A stretch of DNA of 64,000 nucleotides from Coriobacteriaceae bacterium (GCA_902835305.1 CADFMD010000010.1:1-64000); one strand, 5' to 3'; shown: positions 17,047-26,629, counted from the stretch's first letter. Translations and numbers: made by a program. Notes: generated by a model not told the origin, from the sequence alone.

Positions 17047-17967
17047 CTATTCGCCTCGGGGATGGGCTTGAGCCACGGCACGTTTGAGCCGATCGGGTGT
17101 GAGATGCGTGTAGATCTGCGTCGTGGACAGGCTCGCATGACCCAGCAGCTCTTGAACCGAGCGCAGGTCCGCGCCGCCCTCGAGCAAGTCGGTCGCAAAG
17201 GTATGGCGCATCGCATGCGGGGCGATGTCGGCCGGAATGCCGGCGAGCGTCGCCAACATATGAAACCGCCGCCTGAGTATGGCGGCACTCATGCGATTAC
17301 CGCGCGCCGATATAAGCAGCGGATGCGGCCCGGTAGCGGGGTCACGACGCTTTGCCTGAGCGAGCAACTCCGGCCTCCCCTCCTCAATATAGAGACGCGT
17401 CGCCTCGAGCGCACGACGATACAGAGGGACGATACGTTCTTTGCTCCCCTTGCCCCACAGGCGCAGCGTGCGTTCGGACCTCGCAATGGACTCCACATTG
17501 AGTGCTGCGAGCTCAGAGATACGGGCGCCCGAGGCATAGAGCAGCTCGAGCATCGCCGCATCGCGCAGTCCCGCGGGTGTTGAGGTATCAGGCGTCTTGA
17601 GCAGCGCCTCCACCTGTTGGGTCGTCAGCACACCGGGTAGATCGCGCGGGAGCTTGGGCGAGGAAATTGCCGAGACCACATCGCCCTCCACGACCCCCTC
17701 GGCAGCCATCCATCGATAGAGCGATCGGATAGCCGACAGATGCGCCGCAAGCGTTCGGGGAGCCACCTGCTCACGCGAAAGCTCCGCAAGATAGCGGCGA
17801 ATGGTGCGCACGTCGGCAGCGAAAGCATCGATATCCTCGCGCTCGCACCAGGCAGCAAAGCGCTCCAGCCTCGAGCCGTAGGCCGTCACCGTGTTGGGAG
17901 AAAGTCCCTCGACACGTGAGATATAGGCGATAAACGAGTCGACGGTATCGTACAGGTCAAAGGCTAT
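17047..17967 (-). CDS. xerC: Tyrosine recombinase XerC, probable ATA start
   Basis: Site-specific recombinase of the XerC/XerD type for resolving chromosome dimers. The C-terminal catalytic domain has YASGARISELAAL (Arg), KGSKERIVPL (Lys), HAMRHTFAT (HxxR), GHASLSTTQIYTH (His and nucleophile Tyr). The canonical GTG at 17889 would cut off the first SAM-like helix, yet the upstream codons encode DLYDTVDSFIAYISRVEGLSPNT, exactly the family N-terminus. That frame has no ATG, GTG or TTG. A GGAGG lies nine bases before an ATA at 17967 that overlaps the trmFO stop as ATAG, so I extend to it. If wrong, initiation is at GTG 17889. Confidence 0.85.
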   Translation of the reverse strand: MAFDLYDTVDSFIAYISRVEGLSPNTVTAYGSRLERFAAWCEREDIDAFAADVRTIRRYLAELSREQVAPRTLAAHLSAIRSLYRWMAAEGVVEGDVVSAISSPKLPRDLPGVLTTQQVEALLKTPDTSTPAGLRDAAMLELLYASGARISELAALNVESIARSERTLRLWGKGSKERIVPLYRRALEATRLYIEEGRPELLAQAKRRDPATGPHPLLISARGNRMSAAILRRRFHMLATLAGIPADIAPHAMRHTFATDLLEGGADLRSVQELLGHASLSTTQIYTHLTPDRLKRAVAQAHPRGE

Positions 17968-19301
17968 GACCGGTCGCCTCCAAACAGATCAGGACGAGTG
18001 GCCAGATAGGCATCAAGGGCCTCGAGCGCACGGTCCGCATAGGCCTGGTAGCGGTCGCGCTTGCTGCGGCGCTTACCATCCTCGAGTGGCGGCACCAGGC
18101 CAAAGTTGACATGCATAGGCTGATAGCCCACGGTGGCAGGATCGGTCGCATAGCCCACGAGCGCACCCAGGGCGCCCACGCGCGGCAACTCGACGCCCGC
18201 GACACCGATAGCCTCGGCATGGGTGTTGAGCGCCGCGAGCAGACCGGTCGCCACGGCTTCCATGTACCCCTCGGTGCCGGTGATCTGACCGGCCAGGCGC
18301 ACGCCGGTACCGGGCACGGCAAAGGTGCCATCGAGCACGTGCGGGGCGTCGACAAAGGTATTGCGGTGCATGACACCGTAGCGGAAGAACTCAGCGTTCT
18401 CCAGGCCCGGCACCATATGGAAGACGCGCTTCTGCTCGCCAAAGGTCAGGTTCGTCTGGAAGCCCACCAGGTTATAGGCGGTCTTCTCCTTGTTCTCGGC
18501 ACGCAGCTGAATCGCCGCCCAGGGGCGACGTCCGGTACGCGGGTCGGTGAGGCCGACGGGCTTCATGGCGCCAAAGCGAATGGCGTCCTTGCCGGTGCGC
18601 GCAACTTCCTCGGCAGGCTGGCAGGCCTGGAACAGATCGCCGCCCTCAAAGTCTTTGAGCACCACGCGGTCGGCCGTGGTAAGTGCCTCGATAAAGGCCT
18701 CGTACTCCTCCTTGTTGAGCGGAGCGTTGAGATAGTCGCCGCTCCCCTGCTCCTCGTAGCGCGACTGCGAAAACAGCACGTCCATATCGAGCGTGGAGGC
18801 ATCGACGATCGGCGCCGCGGCATCGAAGAACGCAAGGGCGTCGCCACCGACGAGCTTCATGACCTCTTCGCTCAGAGCCGGTGAACACAGCGGGCCCGCG
18901 GCAATGACCACGTGGCCCTCGGGAATCTGCGTGACCTCGCCGTGCACGACCTCGATATTGGGACGGGCGGCAACCTCGGCCTCGACAAGCTCGGAAAACT
19001 TGACGCGGTCGACCGCCAGGGCACCGCCAGCGGGAACAGCCGCGCGATGGGCGCAATCGAGCAGGACTGAACCCATGCGCTCAAGCTCGGCCTTCAGCAA
19101 ACCAGCCGCGGAATCCGGACGGGTCGACTTAAACGAATTGGAGCAGACGAGCTCTGCCAAGTGATCGGTATGGTGGGCCGGGGAGCTAACCTGGGGGCGC
19201 ATCTCGCACAGCTTAACGGCAAAACCGCGGTCTGCCAGCTGGATCGCGCATTCCGAACCCGCCAGACCGCCACCGATAACCGTCACCTGATCAAACAGCA
19301 T
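17964..19301 (-). CDS. trmFO: tRNA (uracil-54-C5) methyltransferase, folate/FAD dependent
   Basis: Makes ribothymidine at tRNA position 54 using methylenetetrahydrofolate and FADH2, in place of SAM-dependent TrmA. The FAD motif VIGGGLAGSECAIQLA is at the N-terminus; CEMRP, the catalytic-Cys segment ELVCSNSFKS and YMEAVATGLLAA are further family marks. ATG 19301 is preferred to an in-frame TTG at 19307 because AAAGG is nine bases away. 445 residues. Its stop overlaps the likely xerC start. Confidence 0.94.
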   Translation of the reverse strand: MLFDQVTVIGGGLAGSECAIQLADRGFAVKLCEMRPQVSSPAHHTDHLAELVCSNSFKSTRPDSAAGLLKAELERMGSVLLDCAHRAAVPAGGALAVDRVKFSELVEAEVAARPNIEVVHGEVTQIPEGHVVIAAGPLCSPALSEEVMKLVGGDALAFFDAAAPIVDASTLDMDVLFSQSRYEEQGSGDYLNAPLNKEEYEAFIEALTTADRVVLKDFEGGDLFQACQPAEEVARTGKDAIRFGAMKPVGLTDPRTGRRPWAAIQLRAENKEKTAYNLVGFQTNLTFGEQKRVFHMVPGLENAEFFRYGVMHRNTFVDAPHVLDGTFAVPGTGVRLAGQITGTEGYMEAVATGLLAALNTHAEAIGVAGVELPRVGALGALVGYATDPATVGYQPMHVNFGLVPPLEDGKRRSKRDRYQAYADRALEALDAYLATRPDLFGGDRS

Positions 19302-19315
19302 CTGCAAACACCTTT

Positions 19316-20251
19316 CTAATTGACATGTTTTCCATTGTGACCGAAGGGTGTCTGGGCGTGAAGGGCAAACTTGGAGGGCGCATACCTTCCATCCATCATG
19401 CGCTCGATAAGACCCTCGAGCTCAAGCGAACCCAGGAGCTTAAGTACGCCGACGGCATCGAGCGAGACGAGCGCCGCGATGTCGTCGACCTTGAGCGGAG
19501 AGGCGATGAGCGCATGCATCACGGTCTGCTGTGTTGAATCCAGGTCGGCAATGCCAGGAGCATCGGGGCGCGAGTAGCGCAGGGTGCCGTAGATGCGTGA
19601 GATAGCCATCTCGATAGATTCCTCGTCGATGATGCAGCAGGCACCGTTCGCAATGAGGTAATTCGTGCCACGCGACTCGGGCGATAGGATCGACCCCGGC
19701 ACGACAAGAAGTTCGCGCCCCAAATCCATAGCAGCCTCGGCTGTAGAAAACGTTCCGGAAGGCATACCCGCCTCGGAAACAAAGAGGGCTTGCGACAGGG
19801 CCGCGATCACGCGATTGCGGCGCGGAAAGGCAAACTTGCGCGGACCCATGCCCCACGGAGAGATCGACACGACCGCGCCACCCGTATCGAGCGTGCGCAT
19901 AATAAGCCCCGCGCTCGAACGCGGGTAGACCACGTCGGCGCCCGTCCCCAGCACCACGACGTGTTTGCCGCCGGCGTTGACCGCAGCCCAACCCGAGGCC
20001 TGGTCACAACCGACCGCGCCGCCCGAAACTACCGTCACTCCCGCCTCGACCGCCACCTTTGCCGCAAGCTCTGCCACGGCAAGACCATACGGCGAGGCCT
20101 TGCGCGCGCCGATGATGGAGAGCGCGGGTGTCGAAAGCACCTCGGGGTTGCCGCGCACATAGAGCGTCTGGGGTACATCAGAAAGCTCCAAAACGGTCTC
20201 GGGATACAACGCATCACCTGGATGCAGCTCAAAGGTTCCCTCGGCTATCAT
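19316..20251 (-). CDS. dprA: DNA-processing protein DprA/Smf
   Basis: Binds incoming single-stranded DNA and loads RecA in natural transformation. The Rossmann-like core is complete: IIGARKASPYG, VVSGGAVGCDQASG, VVVLGTGADVVYPR, PWGMGPRKFAFPRRNRVIAALS. A short C-terminal winged-helix-like region (about 240-295) follows. The start overlaps the comM stop as ATGA. Its presence next to comM suggests competence or plasmid/phage DNA handling, though no DNA-uptake genes are in this window. Confidence 0.93.
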   Translation of the reverse strand: MIAEGTFELHPGDALYPETVLELSDVPQTLYVRGNPEVLSTPALSIIGARKASPYGLAVAELAAKVAVEAGVTVVSGGAVGCDQASGWAAVNAGGKHVVVLGTGADVVYPRSSAGLIMRTLDTGGAVVSISPWGMGPRKFAFPRRNRVIAALSQALFVSEAGMPSGTFSTAEAAMDLGRELLVVPGSILSPESRGTNYLIANGACCIIDEESIEMAISRIYGTLRYSRPDAPGIADLDSTQQTVMHALIASPLKVDDIAALVSLDAVGVLKLLGSLELEGLIERMMDGRYAPSKFALHAQTPFGHNGKHVN

Positions 20252-21771
20252 TGGTCCCTCCTTCCCTGGTACATCGCCGCCTCGAGCACATGGTCCTGCG
20301 TCACCTGCTCGCTCTCGGCGACGTCAGCGATTGTACGCGCGATGCGCACCAGGCGCACGATGCCGCGGCCCGTGAGATGCGTGCGTTTGGACAGGCCGAG
20401 TACGCATTTCTCGGCAGCATCATCGAGCTCAAAGGTCGAAACGACGCCGTCAATAGACCGTGTCTCGTCATCCTCGGCCTCGGCATCCGCATCGTCCATA
20501 CGGGATTCGCGCCAGGCGCGAAAGGCGCGACCGCGCACAACGTAGTCACGCAACTCGGCCGACGACATACCCTCCGCACCCTCGATAATCACTTGGGGGT
20601 CGGGACGGGTCACGTCGATCATCATGTCGATACGGTCGGCCAAAGGACCGCGCAGTTTAGACCGATAGCGCTCGACCATCGCCGCTGAGCAGCGACACGG
20701 TACCTCGCGATCGCCCATAAAACCGCAGGGGCAGGGATTGCTCGCAGCCAGCAGCTGAAAGCGCGACGGGAAGGTAAAGGCCCCGTCGACGCGTACGATC
20801 CTCACATAGCCGCGCTCGATGGGCTGACGCAGCGTCTGCAGCACACCCGTGGGAAACTCGGCAAGCTCGTCCAAAAAGAGCACGCCGCCATGAGCAAGGC
20901 TGATCTCACCCGGGTGCACCGGGCGCCCACCGCCGATAAGACCTGCGGTCGAAATACTGTGATGGGGACTGCGGAAGGGCCGGTGCCCCGCCAACAAGCC
21001 ATCAATGTTCTCACCCAAAACCGAATGGATGCACAGCGCCGCCTGTTGATCCTCAACGGAAAGCTCGGGCAGGATGCCGGTCATACGACGCGCGAGCATC
21101 GTCTTGCCCGATCCCGGGGACCCGATCATGAGCAAGCCGAGTTCTCCTGCCGCCGCAAGCGCCATGCCGCGTTTAGCGACTTCCTGCCCCAGCACGTCGG
21201 CATAGTCGAGCTCAGGCTCAAAGGTCGCCTCGACGCCCTCGGAATCCAGATAGTGCCGAGCCGCCTCGCCCATGCCATGGGCAAGCCGAGACAAATGATC
21301 GATAAAGCCGCAATCCACGCCCGCGAGTGGCACATGCTGGTCGGACCTGCCGGCGATAAAAGACAGCCCCATGTCGCGAGCCAATAGCTGAAACGCCACC
21401 TCGCCCTTGACAGGAAGCACCGTACCGTCCAAGCCAAGCTCGCCGGCGATAAGGCAGCGATCGAGGTTGTCACGGGGAATCTGACCATCGGCCGCTAGAA
21501 CCGCGATGGCGATGGGCAGGTCAAAGCCGCTACCGGTCTTGCGGATATCGCCGGGTGCCAGGTTAACGGTAATGCCCGAGCGCGGGATCTCAAAGCCGGC
21601 CGAGCGCATGGCGCACCGGATACGCCCGCGCGACTCCATCACCTCCATACTCGGAATGCCGAGCATCTGGATGCCCGGAACGCCGCCGGCAAGCGAGACC
21701 TCGACCGTGACGTGAATCGCCTCGACGCCACGGATGCAGGCCGCGTGAACGGCAAACGTCTCGAACGCCAT
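20248..21771 (-). CDS. comM: Mg-chelatase-like AAA+ helicase ComM/YifB
   Basis: Hexameric branch-migration helicase family linked to recombination of transforming DNA. The N-terminal Lon-substrate-like domain (VEVSLAGGVPGIQMLGIPS), Walker A GSPGSGKTMLARR, Walker B GVLFLDELAEF and the Cys-containing NPCPCGFMGD...CRCS segment are all present. ATG 21771 overlaps the yraN stop by one base (TGATG) and matches the family N-terminus; a longer frame to 21969 only shadows yraN. 507 residues. Confidence 0.94.
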   Translation of the reverse strand: MAFETFAVHAACIRGVEAIHVTVEVSLAGGVPGIQMLGIPSMEVMESRGRIRCAMRSAGFEIPRSGITVNLAPGDIRKTGSGFDLPIAIAVLAADGQIPRDNLDRCLIAGELGLDGTVLPVKGEVAFQLLARDMGLSFIAGRSDQHVPLAGVDCGFIDHLSRLAHGMGEAARHYLDSEGVEATFEPELDYADVLGQEVAKRGMALAAAGELGLLMIGSPGSGKTMLARRMTGILPELSVEDQQAALCIHSVLGENIDGLLAGHRPFRSPHHSISTAGLIGGGRPVHPGEISLAHGGVLFLDELAEFPTGVLQTLRQPIERGYVRIVRVDGAFTFPSRFQLLAASNPCPCGFMGDREVPCRCSAAMVERYRSKLRGPLADRIDMMIDVTRPDPQVIIEGAEGMSSAELRDYVVRGRAFRAWRESRMDDADAEAEDDETRSIDGVVSTFELDDAAEKCVLGLSKRTHLTGRGIVRLVRIARTIADVAESEQVTQDHVLEAAMYQGRRDQ

Positions 21772-22256
21772 CACGACACCTGCCAATCGAACGCGTTGTA
21801 CTGGTGCTCGATCTCGGCGATATGCCCGCCGCGAATGGTGACGCCCACGGCATCGAAGCGAATCGCCTTGAGCGGATAATGCTCCATGAGATAGCAACTT
21901 GCGATGCGGCGGTAGCGGCGTTGCTTTTGGGCGTCCACGGCCTCCTCGGGAAAGACCCGCGTGCTGCAATCCAGTGCGACGCGTCTGGTCTTGACCTCGG
22001 CCATCACCACGACATCGTCGAGCTCATCGAGCAGCACCAGATCGGCCTCGCCCTCGGAGCAACGATAACCCTGCTCCAGCAAGGTGTAGCCGCGCTCGTT
22101 AAAGTAGTCGATGGTGATCAGCTCGCCCAGCATGCCCAGCTCGCGGGGACTGAGTCCCTTGATAAACTCGGGCGTCATCGCCCCGCAGTCGAGCTCGCCG
22201 TTTTCCCAACGCTCCTTGATCTGCTGCGTCTTGCTCTTTTTGCTTGCGGCACTCAT
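21771..22256 (-). CDS. yraN: YraN/UPF0102 family nuclease-fold protein
   Basis: A 161-residue protein whose centre has the restriction-endonuclease-like core: LGELITIDYFNERGYTLLEQGYR, then GEADLVLLDE and VMAEVKTRR, the D...ExK catalytic pattern. The family's role is not firmly established; its place beside comM, dprA and rnhB suggests DNA metabolism. The start is ATG 22256 after AAAGGAG. The N-terminal 45 residues are a Lys/Ser-rich extension beyond the usual short family N-terminus. Confidence 0.85.
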   Translation of the reverse strand: MSAASKKSKTQQIKERWENGELDCGAMTPEFIKGLSPRELGMLGELITIDYFNERGYTLLEQGYRCSEGEADLVLLDELDDVVVMAEVKTRRVALDCSTRVFPEEAVDAQKQRRYRRIASCYLMEHYPLKAIRFDAVGVTIRGGHIAEIEHQYNAFDWQVS

Positions 22257-22354
22257 GGGGTCTCCTTTCCCGCACACTGCATTGCCCCGATGATGAGGGC
22301 ACCTTTCATGCGGGTAAGTACCGGAAGCAAACCAAAAGCTGACCAAATGCCGTC

Positions 22355-22397
22355 AAAAAACGGGCCGTACGCAGCAATGCTGTTGCATACGGCCCGC
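22355..22397 (-). terminator. Terminator of rnhB
   Basis: CGGGCCGTA (22361-22369) and TACGGCCCG (22388-22396) form the stem; the minus strand then runs into TTTTTTG. It separates rnhB from yraN. Confidence 0.85.
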
Positions 22398-22445
22398 TAC
22401 CAGCAGGTTTATAAAACCCCTGAGGTCCCTGTCTCCACAATTGAC

Positions 22446-23234
22446 CTAGAAAAGGCGCTCAGTCTGCAGAAAGTTTCCGCAAAAGCTCACGCGGTGCAGT
22501 GGACAAAGTCCATGTTTGCGAATGGCCTCGATGTGCTCGGGGCTTGCGTAGCCTTTCGATTCGGCCAAATGGTACTCGGGATACTCGGCATCGTACTCGA
22601 CCATCATCTCATCACGCGTGACCTTGGCCATGATGGACGCCGCGGCGATACAGGCGATCTTGGCATCGCCCTTCACCACGTCGCGCTCGTTGGGAACGGC
22701 GCCCAAGGGGTTACCGTCCATAAGCACGCAATCGGGCTCGAGCCCCGTATCGGCCACGGCGCCCGCGACAGCGGCTCGAATGGCGCGGGCCATGCCCATC
22801 TCATCGATATCCTTAGGCGCGATATGGCAAAAACCAATTGCCGTCGCCACCTCGGCAATCTTCACTGAGAGCAACTCGCGGCGCGCCGGCGTGAGCTTTT
22901 TGGAATCGTTGATGCCCCAGACGCGTGGCTCCATAGGAAGGCAGACGGCGCATACCGTCAAAGGACCGGCCACCGATCCGCGACCCACCTCGTCGACACC
23001 AACGACTACCCCATCGCCGCCAAGCTCATGCATAAGCTCGTACATGTCATTGACGCGCTCGCGCTCGGCAAGTTCCTTGGCATGGCGCTTAAGAGCACGC
23101 TCGCAAGCCTTGATCACCTGCTGGCGCGGGTCCTCGCGATAATGCTCCACGAGGGCGGGGATCTCCTCAAACGTAGCGCTCGCCAACTCACCGGCAACCT
23201 GCGATGCCGAAACCGAGCTCGTCATATTGGCCAT
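22446..23234 (-). CDS. rnhB: Ribonuclease HII
   Basis: Removes RNA from RNA-DNA hybrids and single ribonucleotides. Acidic active-site segments are seen in GVDEVGRGSVAGPLTV and VLMDGNPLG, with NDSKKLTPARRE between. The 262-residue form has about 75 extra residues at the N-terminus, a helical region (PALVEHYREDPRQQVIKA) seen in longer Gram-positive RNase HII. ATG 23234 has AAGGAGG seven bases upstream. It lies just after rplS but beyond a terminator. Confidence 0.94.
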   Translation of the reverse strand: MANMTSSVSASQVAGELASATFEEIPALVEHYREDPRQQVIKACERALKRHAKELAERERVNDMYELMHELGGDGVVVGVDEVGRGSVAGPLTVCAVCLPMEPRVWGINDSKKLTPARRELLSVKIAEVATAIGFCHIAPKDIDEMGMARAIRAAVAGAVADTGLEPDCVLMDGNPLGAVPNERDVVKGDAKIACIAAASIMAKVTRDEMMVEYDAEYPEYHLAESKGYASPEHIEAIRKHGLCPLHRVSFCGNFLQTERLF

Positions 23235-23261
23235 ACCAGGCCCTCCTTGCATGCAAATCAG

Positions 23262-23294
23262 ATAAAAAGAAGGGCCACCCGAAGGTGACCCTTG
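23262..23294 (-). terminator. Terminator of rplS with UUCG loop
   Basis: Minus strand AAGGGTCACC-TTCG-GGTGGCCCTT then CTTTTTATC. The C(UUCG)G tetraloop is especially stable. Confidence 0.85.
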
Positions 23295-23327
23295 TGTCCA
23301 AACGAGTGGACAGACGCTGCGATCTTC

Positions 23328-23669
23328 TTAGCGCTTCTCGGGGATGCGAGCAGCCTTGCCCACCTTGTCGCGGAGGTAGTACAGCTTGGCGCGACGGACG
23401 CGACCATGACGAACGACCTCGAGCTTGGCGATCTTGGGGCTGTGAAGCGGGAAGGTACGCTCAACACCGACACCGAAGGACATCTTGCGGACGGTGAAGG
23501 TCTCGCGGGCACCGGCGCCGGCCATGCGGATGACGTCGCCCTGGAAGACCTGAATGCGCTCGCGGTCGCCTTCCTTAATGCGGTAGTGAACCTTGACGTT
23601 GTCGGCGACGCGAACCTGAGGAATGTCCTCGCGGATCTGCTGACGCTCGATTGCGCGGATGTAATCCAT
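23328..23669 (-). CDS. rplS: 50S ribosomal protein L19
   Basis: Large-subunit protein at the subunit interface; 113 residues with the family patterns VHYRIKEGDRERIQVFQGDVI and GVGVERTFPLHSP. The ATG at 23669 has AAGGA seven bases upstream. Unlike many genomes it is not attached to trmD, which is about 8 kb away. A promoter and a UUCG terminator bracket it as a single-gene unit. Confidence 0.96.
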   Translation of the reverse strand: MDYIRAIERQQIREDIPQVRVADNVKVHYRIKEGDRERIQVFQGDVIRMAGAGARETFTVRKMSFGVGVERTFPLHSPKIAKLEVVRHGRVRRAKLYYLRDKVGKAARIPEKR

Positions 23670-23738
23670 GTGCAATTCCTTACTCTTCTAGAGGTGCCGT
23701 ACCACCTTGGCCGGCACGTAGTTGAACAAACGTATTCG

Positions 23739-23766
23739 AGTATACACGCGCGGGTTTCTGCTGCAA
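23739..23766 (-). promoter_or_regulatory. rplS promoter
   Basis: Minus strand TTGCAG (23766-23761), 16-base spacer, TATACT (23744-23739), about 70 bases upstream of the rplS start. Confidence 0.6.
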
Positions 23767-23810
23767 GAACATTTTTTCACGCAGACAAAAAGACAAAACC
23801 CGCACATGAT

Positions 23811-23841
23811 AACCGCCCGTCTCACGAATGAGACGGGCGGC
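23811..23841 (-). terminator. Hairpin after ppdK
   Basis: Perfect 12-bp stem CCGCCCGTCTCA/TGAGACGGGCGG around CGAA (TTCG on the minus strand), about 40 bases past the ppdK stop. The U tract is weak (TTATCATG). Confidence 0.7.
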
Positions 23842-23878
23842 ATGAAGGGGGCTACGCTAGGCGTCTAAACCCAAAACG

Positions 23879-26629
23879 TTAGGCGGAACGCTTGGCCTCG
23901 AGCTTGGCCTGAGCGGCAGCCAGGCGCGCGAGGGGCACGCGATAGGGCGAGCAGGACACGTAGTCCACGTCGGCCACGTTAAACAGGCCCTTGATGGACT
24001 TGGGGTCGCCGCCGTGCTCGCCGCACACGCCAAAGTGCATGTCGGGATTGGTGGCGCGGCCCTTCTCGACGGCCAAGCGCACGAGCTCCAGCACCGCCGC
24101 GTCGATGGTCTCGAAGGGGTTGTCTTTCAGAATCTTTTTATGCATGTACAGCGGGATGAACTTGGCCTCGGCGTCATCGCGCGAGAAGCCAAAGGTCGTC
24201 TGGGTGAGGTCGTTGGTGCCAAAGCAGAAGAAGTCGGCATGATGGGCGATCTCGTCAGCGACCATGCAGGCACGCGGCAGCTCGAGCATCGTGCCCACGG
24301 GAATATTGAGCTCGACGCCTTCCTCGGCGGAAACCTCGGCGATCACGCGCTCGATAACCTCGCGGGTCTGGACATGCTCGGCCGTGATGGAAACGAGCGG
24401 AACCATGATCTCGGGGCGCGGGTCGACACCCTCCTTGATAAGGCGGGCAGCGGCCGTGGCGACGGCGCGAACCTGCATGAGCGGCAGATCGCCAAAGACG
24501 ACGGACAGGCGCACGCCGCGCAAGCCCAGCATGGGGTTGGACTCGACCATGCCGTCAATGCGACGCAGGCGGGCGCGCAGGGCAGCGAGCTCCTCCTCGG
24601 GAGCGCCGGCGGCCTCCTTCTTGGTGATGGCGACCTCGAGCTCGCGAGGATTATCCAGGAACTCATGAAGCGGCGGATCGAGCAGGCGGACGACCACATC
24701 GCGACCGGACATGGTCTTGAACATCGCCAGGAAGTCCTCGGTCTGAACCTTGAGCAGGTCGGCCAGGGCCTGCTGCTTCACGGCCTCATCGTCAGACAGG
24801 ATAAAGCTCTGGATGATGTTCTTGCGATCGCCCAGGAACATGTGCTCGGTGCGGCACAGACCGATGGCCTCGGCGCCAAACTCGAGCGCGAGTGCAGCAT
24901 CCTCGGGGTTGTCGGCGTTAACGCGCACGTGGTTGGCGTGGCCGCAGGTCTCGTCCAAACGGATCTCATCAGCCCAAGACAGGATGGTGTCCAGGTCGCC
25001 GGTGAGCTCTGCAGAGACCAGGTCGACCGCGCCGTCGACGACGATACCCTGGGTGCCGTCGATGGAGATGACATCGCCCTCGCGCAGCACGCGGTCGCTG
25101 CCCTCGATGCGCACGACCTTCTCTGCCGCGTCAATGTGGAAGCGCTCAACGCCGCAAACGCAGGGCGTACCCATGCCGCGGGCGATAACGGCGGCATGGC
25201 TCGTCTTGCCACCGTGGCTGGTCAGGATGCCCTCGGCGGCGACCATGCCCTTCAGGTCGTCGGGGTTGGTCTCCCAGCGGACCAGAATGACCTTGTGGCC
25301 CTCGGCGGAACGCGCGACGGCGTCATCACTCGAGAACACGACCTCGCCCACGGCGGCACCAGGGCTGGCGTTAAGGCCGCTGGCCAGGGCCTCGTACTTC
25401 TTGGAGGCGTCGAACTGCGGGTGCAGGAGCTGGTCGAGCTGCGCGGGATCGATGCGGCTCACAGCCTCCTCGCGGGTGATGAGGCCCTCCTCGACCATTT
25501 CGATAGCAATGCGCAGGGCGGCAGTGGCGGTGCGCTTGCCCACGCGGGTCTGGAGCATCCAGAGCTTGCCCTGCTCGATGGTAAACTCGATATCGCACAT
25601 ATCGCGGTAATGATCCTCGAGCGTCAGGAACACGCGCTCGAGCTCCTCGCCTGCGGACTCGAGGCCCGGGGTGGTCTTGAGGTCGGCGATGGGCTCGGTG
25701 TTTCGGATGCCGGCGACGACGTCCTCGCCCTGGGCATTCACCAAAAAGTCGCCATAGAACTCCTTGGTGCCGTCGGCCGGGTTGCGCGTAAAGGCGACGC
25801 CGGTCGCAGAGGTCTCGCCCTTGTTGCCAAAGGCCATGGCCTGGACGTTGACGGCGGTGCCGAGCTCGTCGGAAATGCCGTGCTGCTTGCGGTAGATGCA
25901 GGCGCGCTCGTTCATCCAGCTGCCAAAGACGGCCTGGATGGCAAGGCGCAGCTGGAGCTCCGGATCGTGCGGGAAAACGGGCTTACCGTCGGCGACCTCG
26001 AGCTCGGGATACAGGGTCGCCTCGACGTTCTCGGAGAAGATGCCCTTAAAGGTCTCGACGAGCTCCTGCAGGTCCTCGGCCGAAAGCTCGGAATCGACAC
26101 GAACGCCGGCGACCAGGCGGGCCTGGGTCAGGGCGTTCTCGAATAGGTCGGCGTCGACGCCCATGACGACGTTGGAGAACATCTGGATAAAGCGACGGTA
26201 GCTGTCCCAGGCAAAACGCGGGTTTTGCGTCTGGGCGATAAGGCCCCGGACGGAATCGTCGTTGAGGCCCAGGTTGAGGACCGTGTCCATCATGCCGGGC
26301 ATGGAGAACGGAGCGCCCGAGCGAACCGACACGAGCAGCGGATCGGAGGCATCGCCGAGCTTTTTGCCGCAGCGGGCCTCGAGGTCGGCCTCAGCGGCAA
26401 CGATCTCATCGAGTGCGCCCTCGGGCCACACATTGCCGGCACCGGAGTACTCGACGCAAGTCTGGCAGGTAATGGTAAAGCCACCGGGAACCGGCAGACC
26501 GATGCGGCTCATCTCGGCAAGGTTTGCGCCTTTGCCGCCAAGCACGAAGTTCATGGATTTGTCGCCCTCAGTGACACAGGTGCCCTGGGCGTCGGTTCCA
26601 AAACGGTAAACCCTCTTGCAATCGCTCAC
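23879..26629 (-). CDS. ppdK: Pyruvate, phosphate dikinase
   Basis: Interconverts PEP + AMP + PPi and pyruvate + ATP + Pi; in anaerobes it often serves PPi-linked glycolysis or gluconeogenesis. The N-terminal ATP-grasp part begins MNFVLGGKGANLAEM; the swivelling domain carries the phospho-His loop GGKTSHAAVIARG (His478, regulatory Thr476); the C-terminal PEP domain ends in FGTNDLTQTTFGFSRDDAE and GVCGEHGG. I choose GTG 26629 (eight bases after AGGGG) for 916 residues; an ATG seven codons earlier is possible. The regulatory protein is just upstream in the same direction, and an array of GGTAAA motifs lies in its promoter region. Confidence 0.95.
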   Translation of the reverse strand: MSDCKRVYRFGTDAQGTCVTEGDKSMNFVLGGKGANLAEMSRIGLPVPGGFTITCQTCVEYSGAGNVWPEGALDEIVAAEADLEARCGKKLGDASDPLLVSVRSGAPFSMPGMMDTVLNLGLNDDSVRGLIAQTQNPRFAWDSYRRFIQMFSNVVMGVDADLFENALTQARLVAGVRVDSELSAEDLQELVETFKGIFSENVEATLYPELEVADGKPVFPHDPELQLRLAIQAVFGSWMNERACIYRKQHGISDELGTAVNVQAMAFGNKGETSATGVAFTRNPADGTKEFYGDFLVNAQGEDVVAGIRNTEPIADLKTTPGLESAGEELERVFLTLEDHYRDMCDIEFTIEQGKLWMLQTRVGKRTATAALRIAIEMVEEGLITREEAVSRIDPAQLDQLLHPQFDASKKYEALASGLNASPGAAVGEVVFSSDDAVARSAEGHKVILVRWETNPDDLKGMVAAEGILTSHGGKTSHAAVIARGMGTPCVCGVERFHIDAAEKVVRIEGSDRVLREGDVISIDGTQGIVVDGAVDLVSAELTGDLDTILSWADEIRLDETCGHANHVRVNADNPEDAALALEFGAEAIGLCRTEHMFLGDRKNIIQSFILSDDEAVKQQALADLLKVQTEDFLAMFKTMSGRDVVVRLLDPPLHEFLDNPRELEVAITKKEAAGAPEEELAALRARLRRIDGMVESNPMLGLRGVRLSVVFGDLPLMQVRAVATAAARLIKEGVDPRPEIMVPLVSITAEHVQTREVIERVIAEVSAEEGVELNIPVGTMLELPRACMVADEIAHHADFFCFGTNDLTQTTFGFSRDDAEAKFIPLYMHKKILKDNPFETIDAAVLELVRLAVEKGRATNPDMHFGVCGEHGGDPKSIKGLFNVADVDYVSCSPYRVPLARLAAAQAKLEAKRSA

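Noticed and set aside
24014..26146. 710-residue plus-strand frame over ppdK
   Set aside because: Antisense shadow of a highly biased gene without signals of its own.
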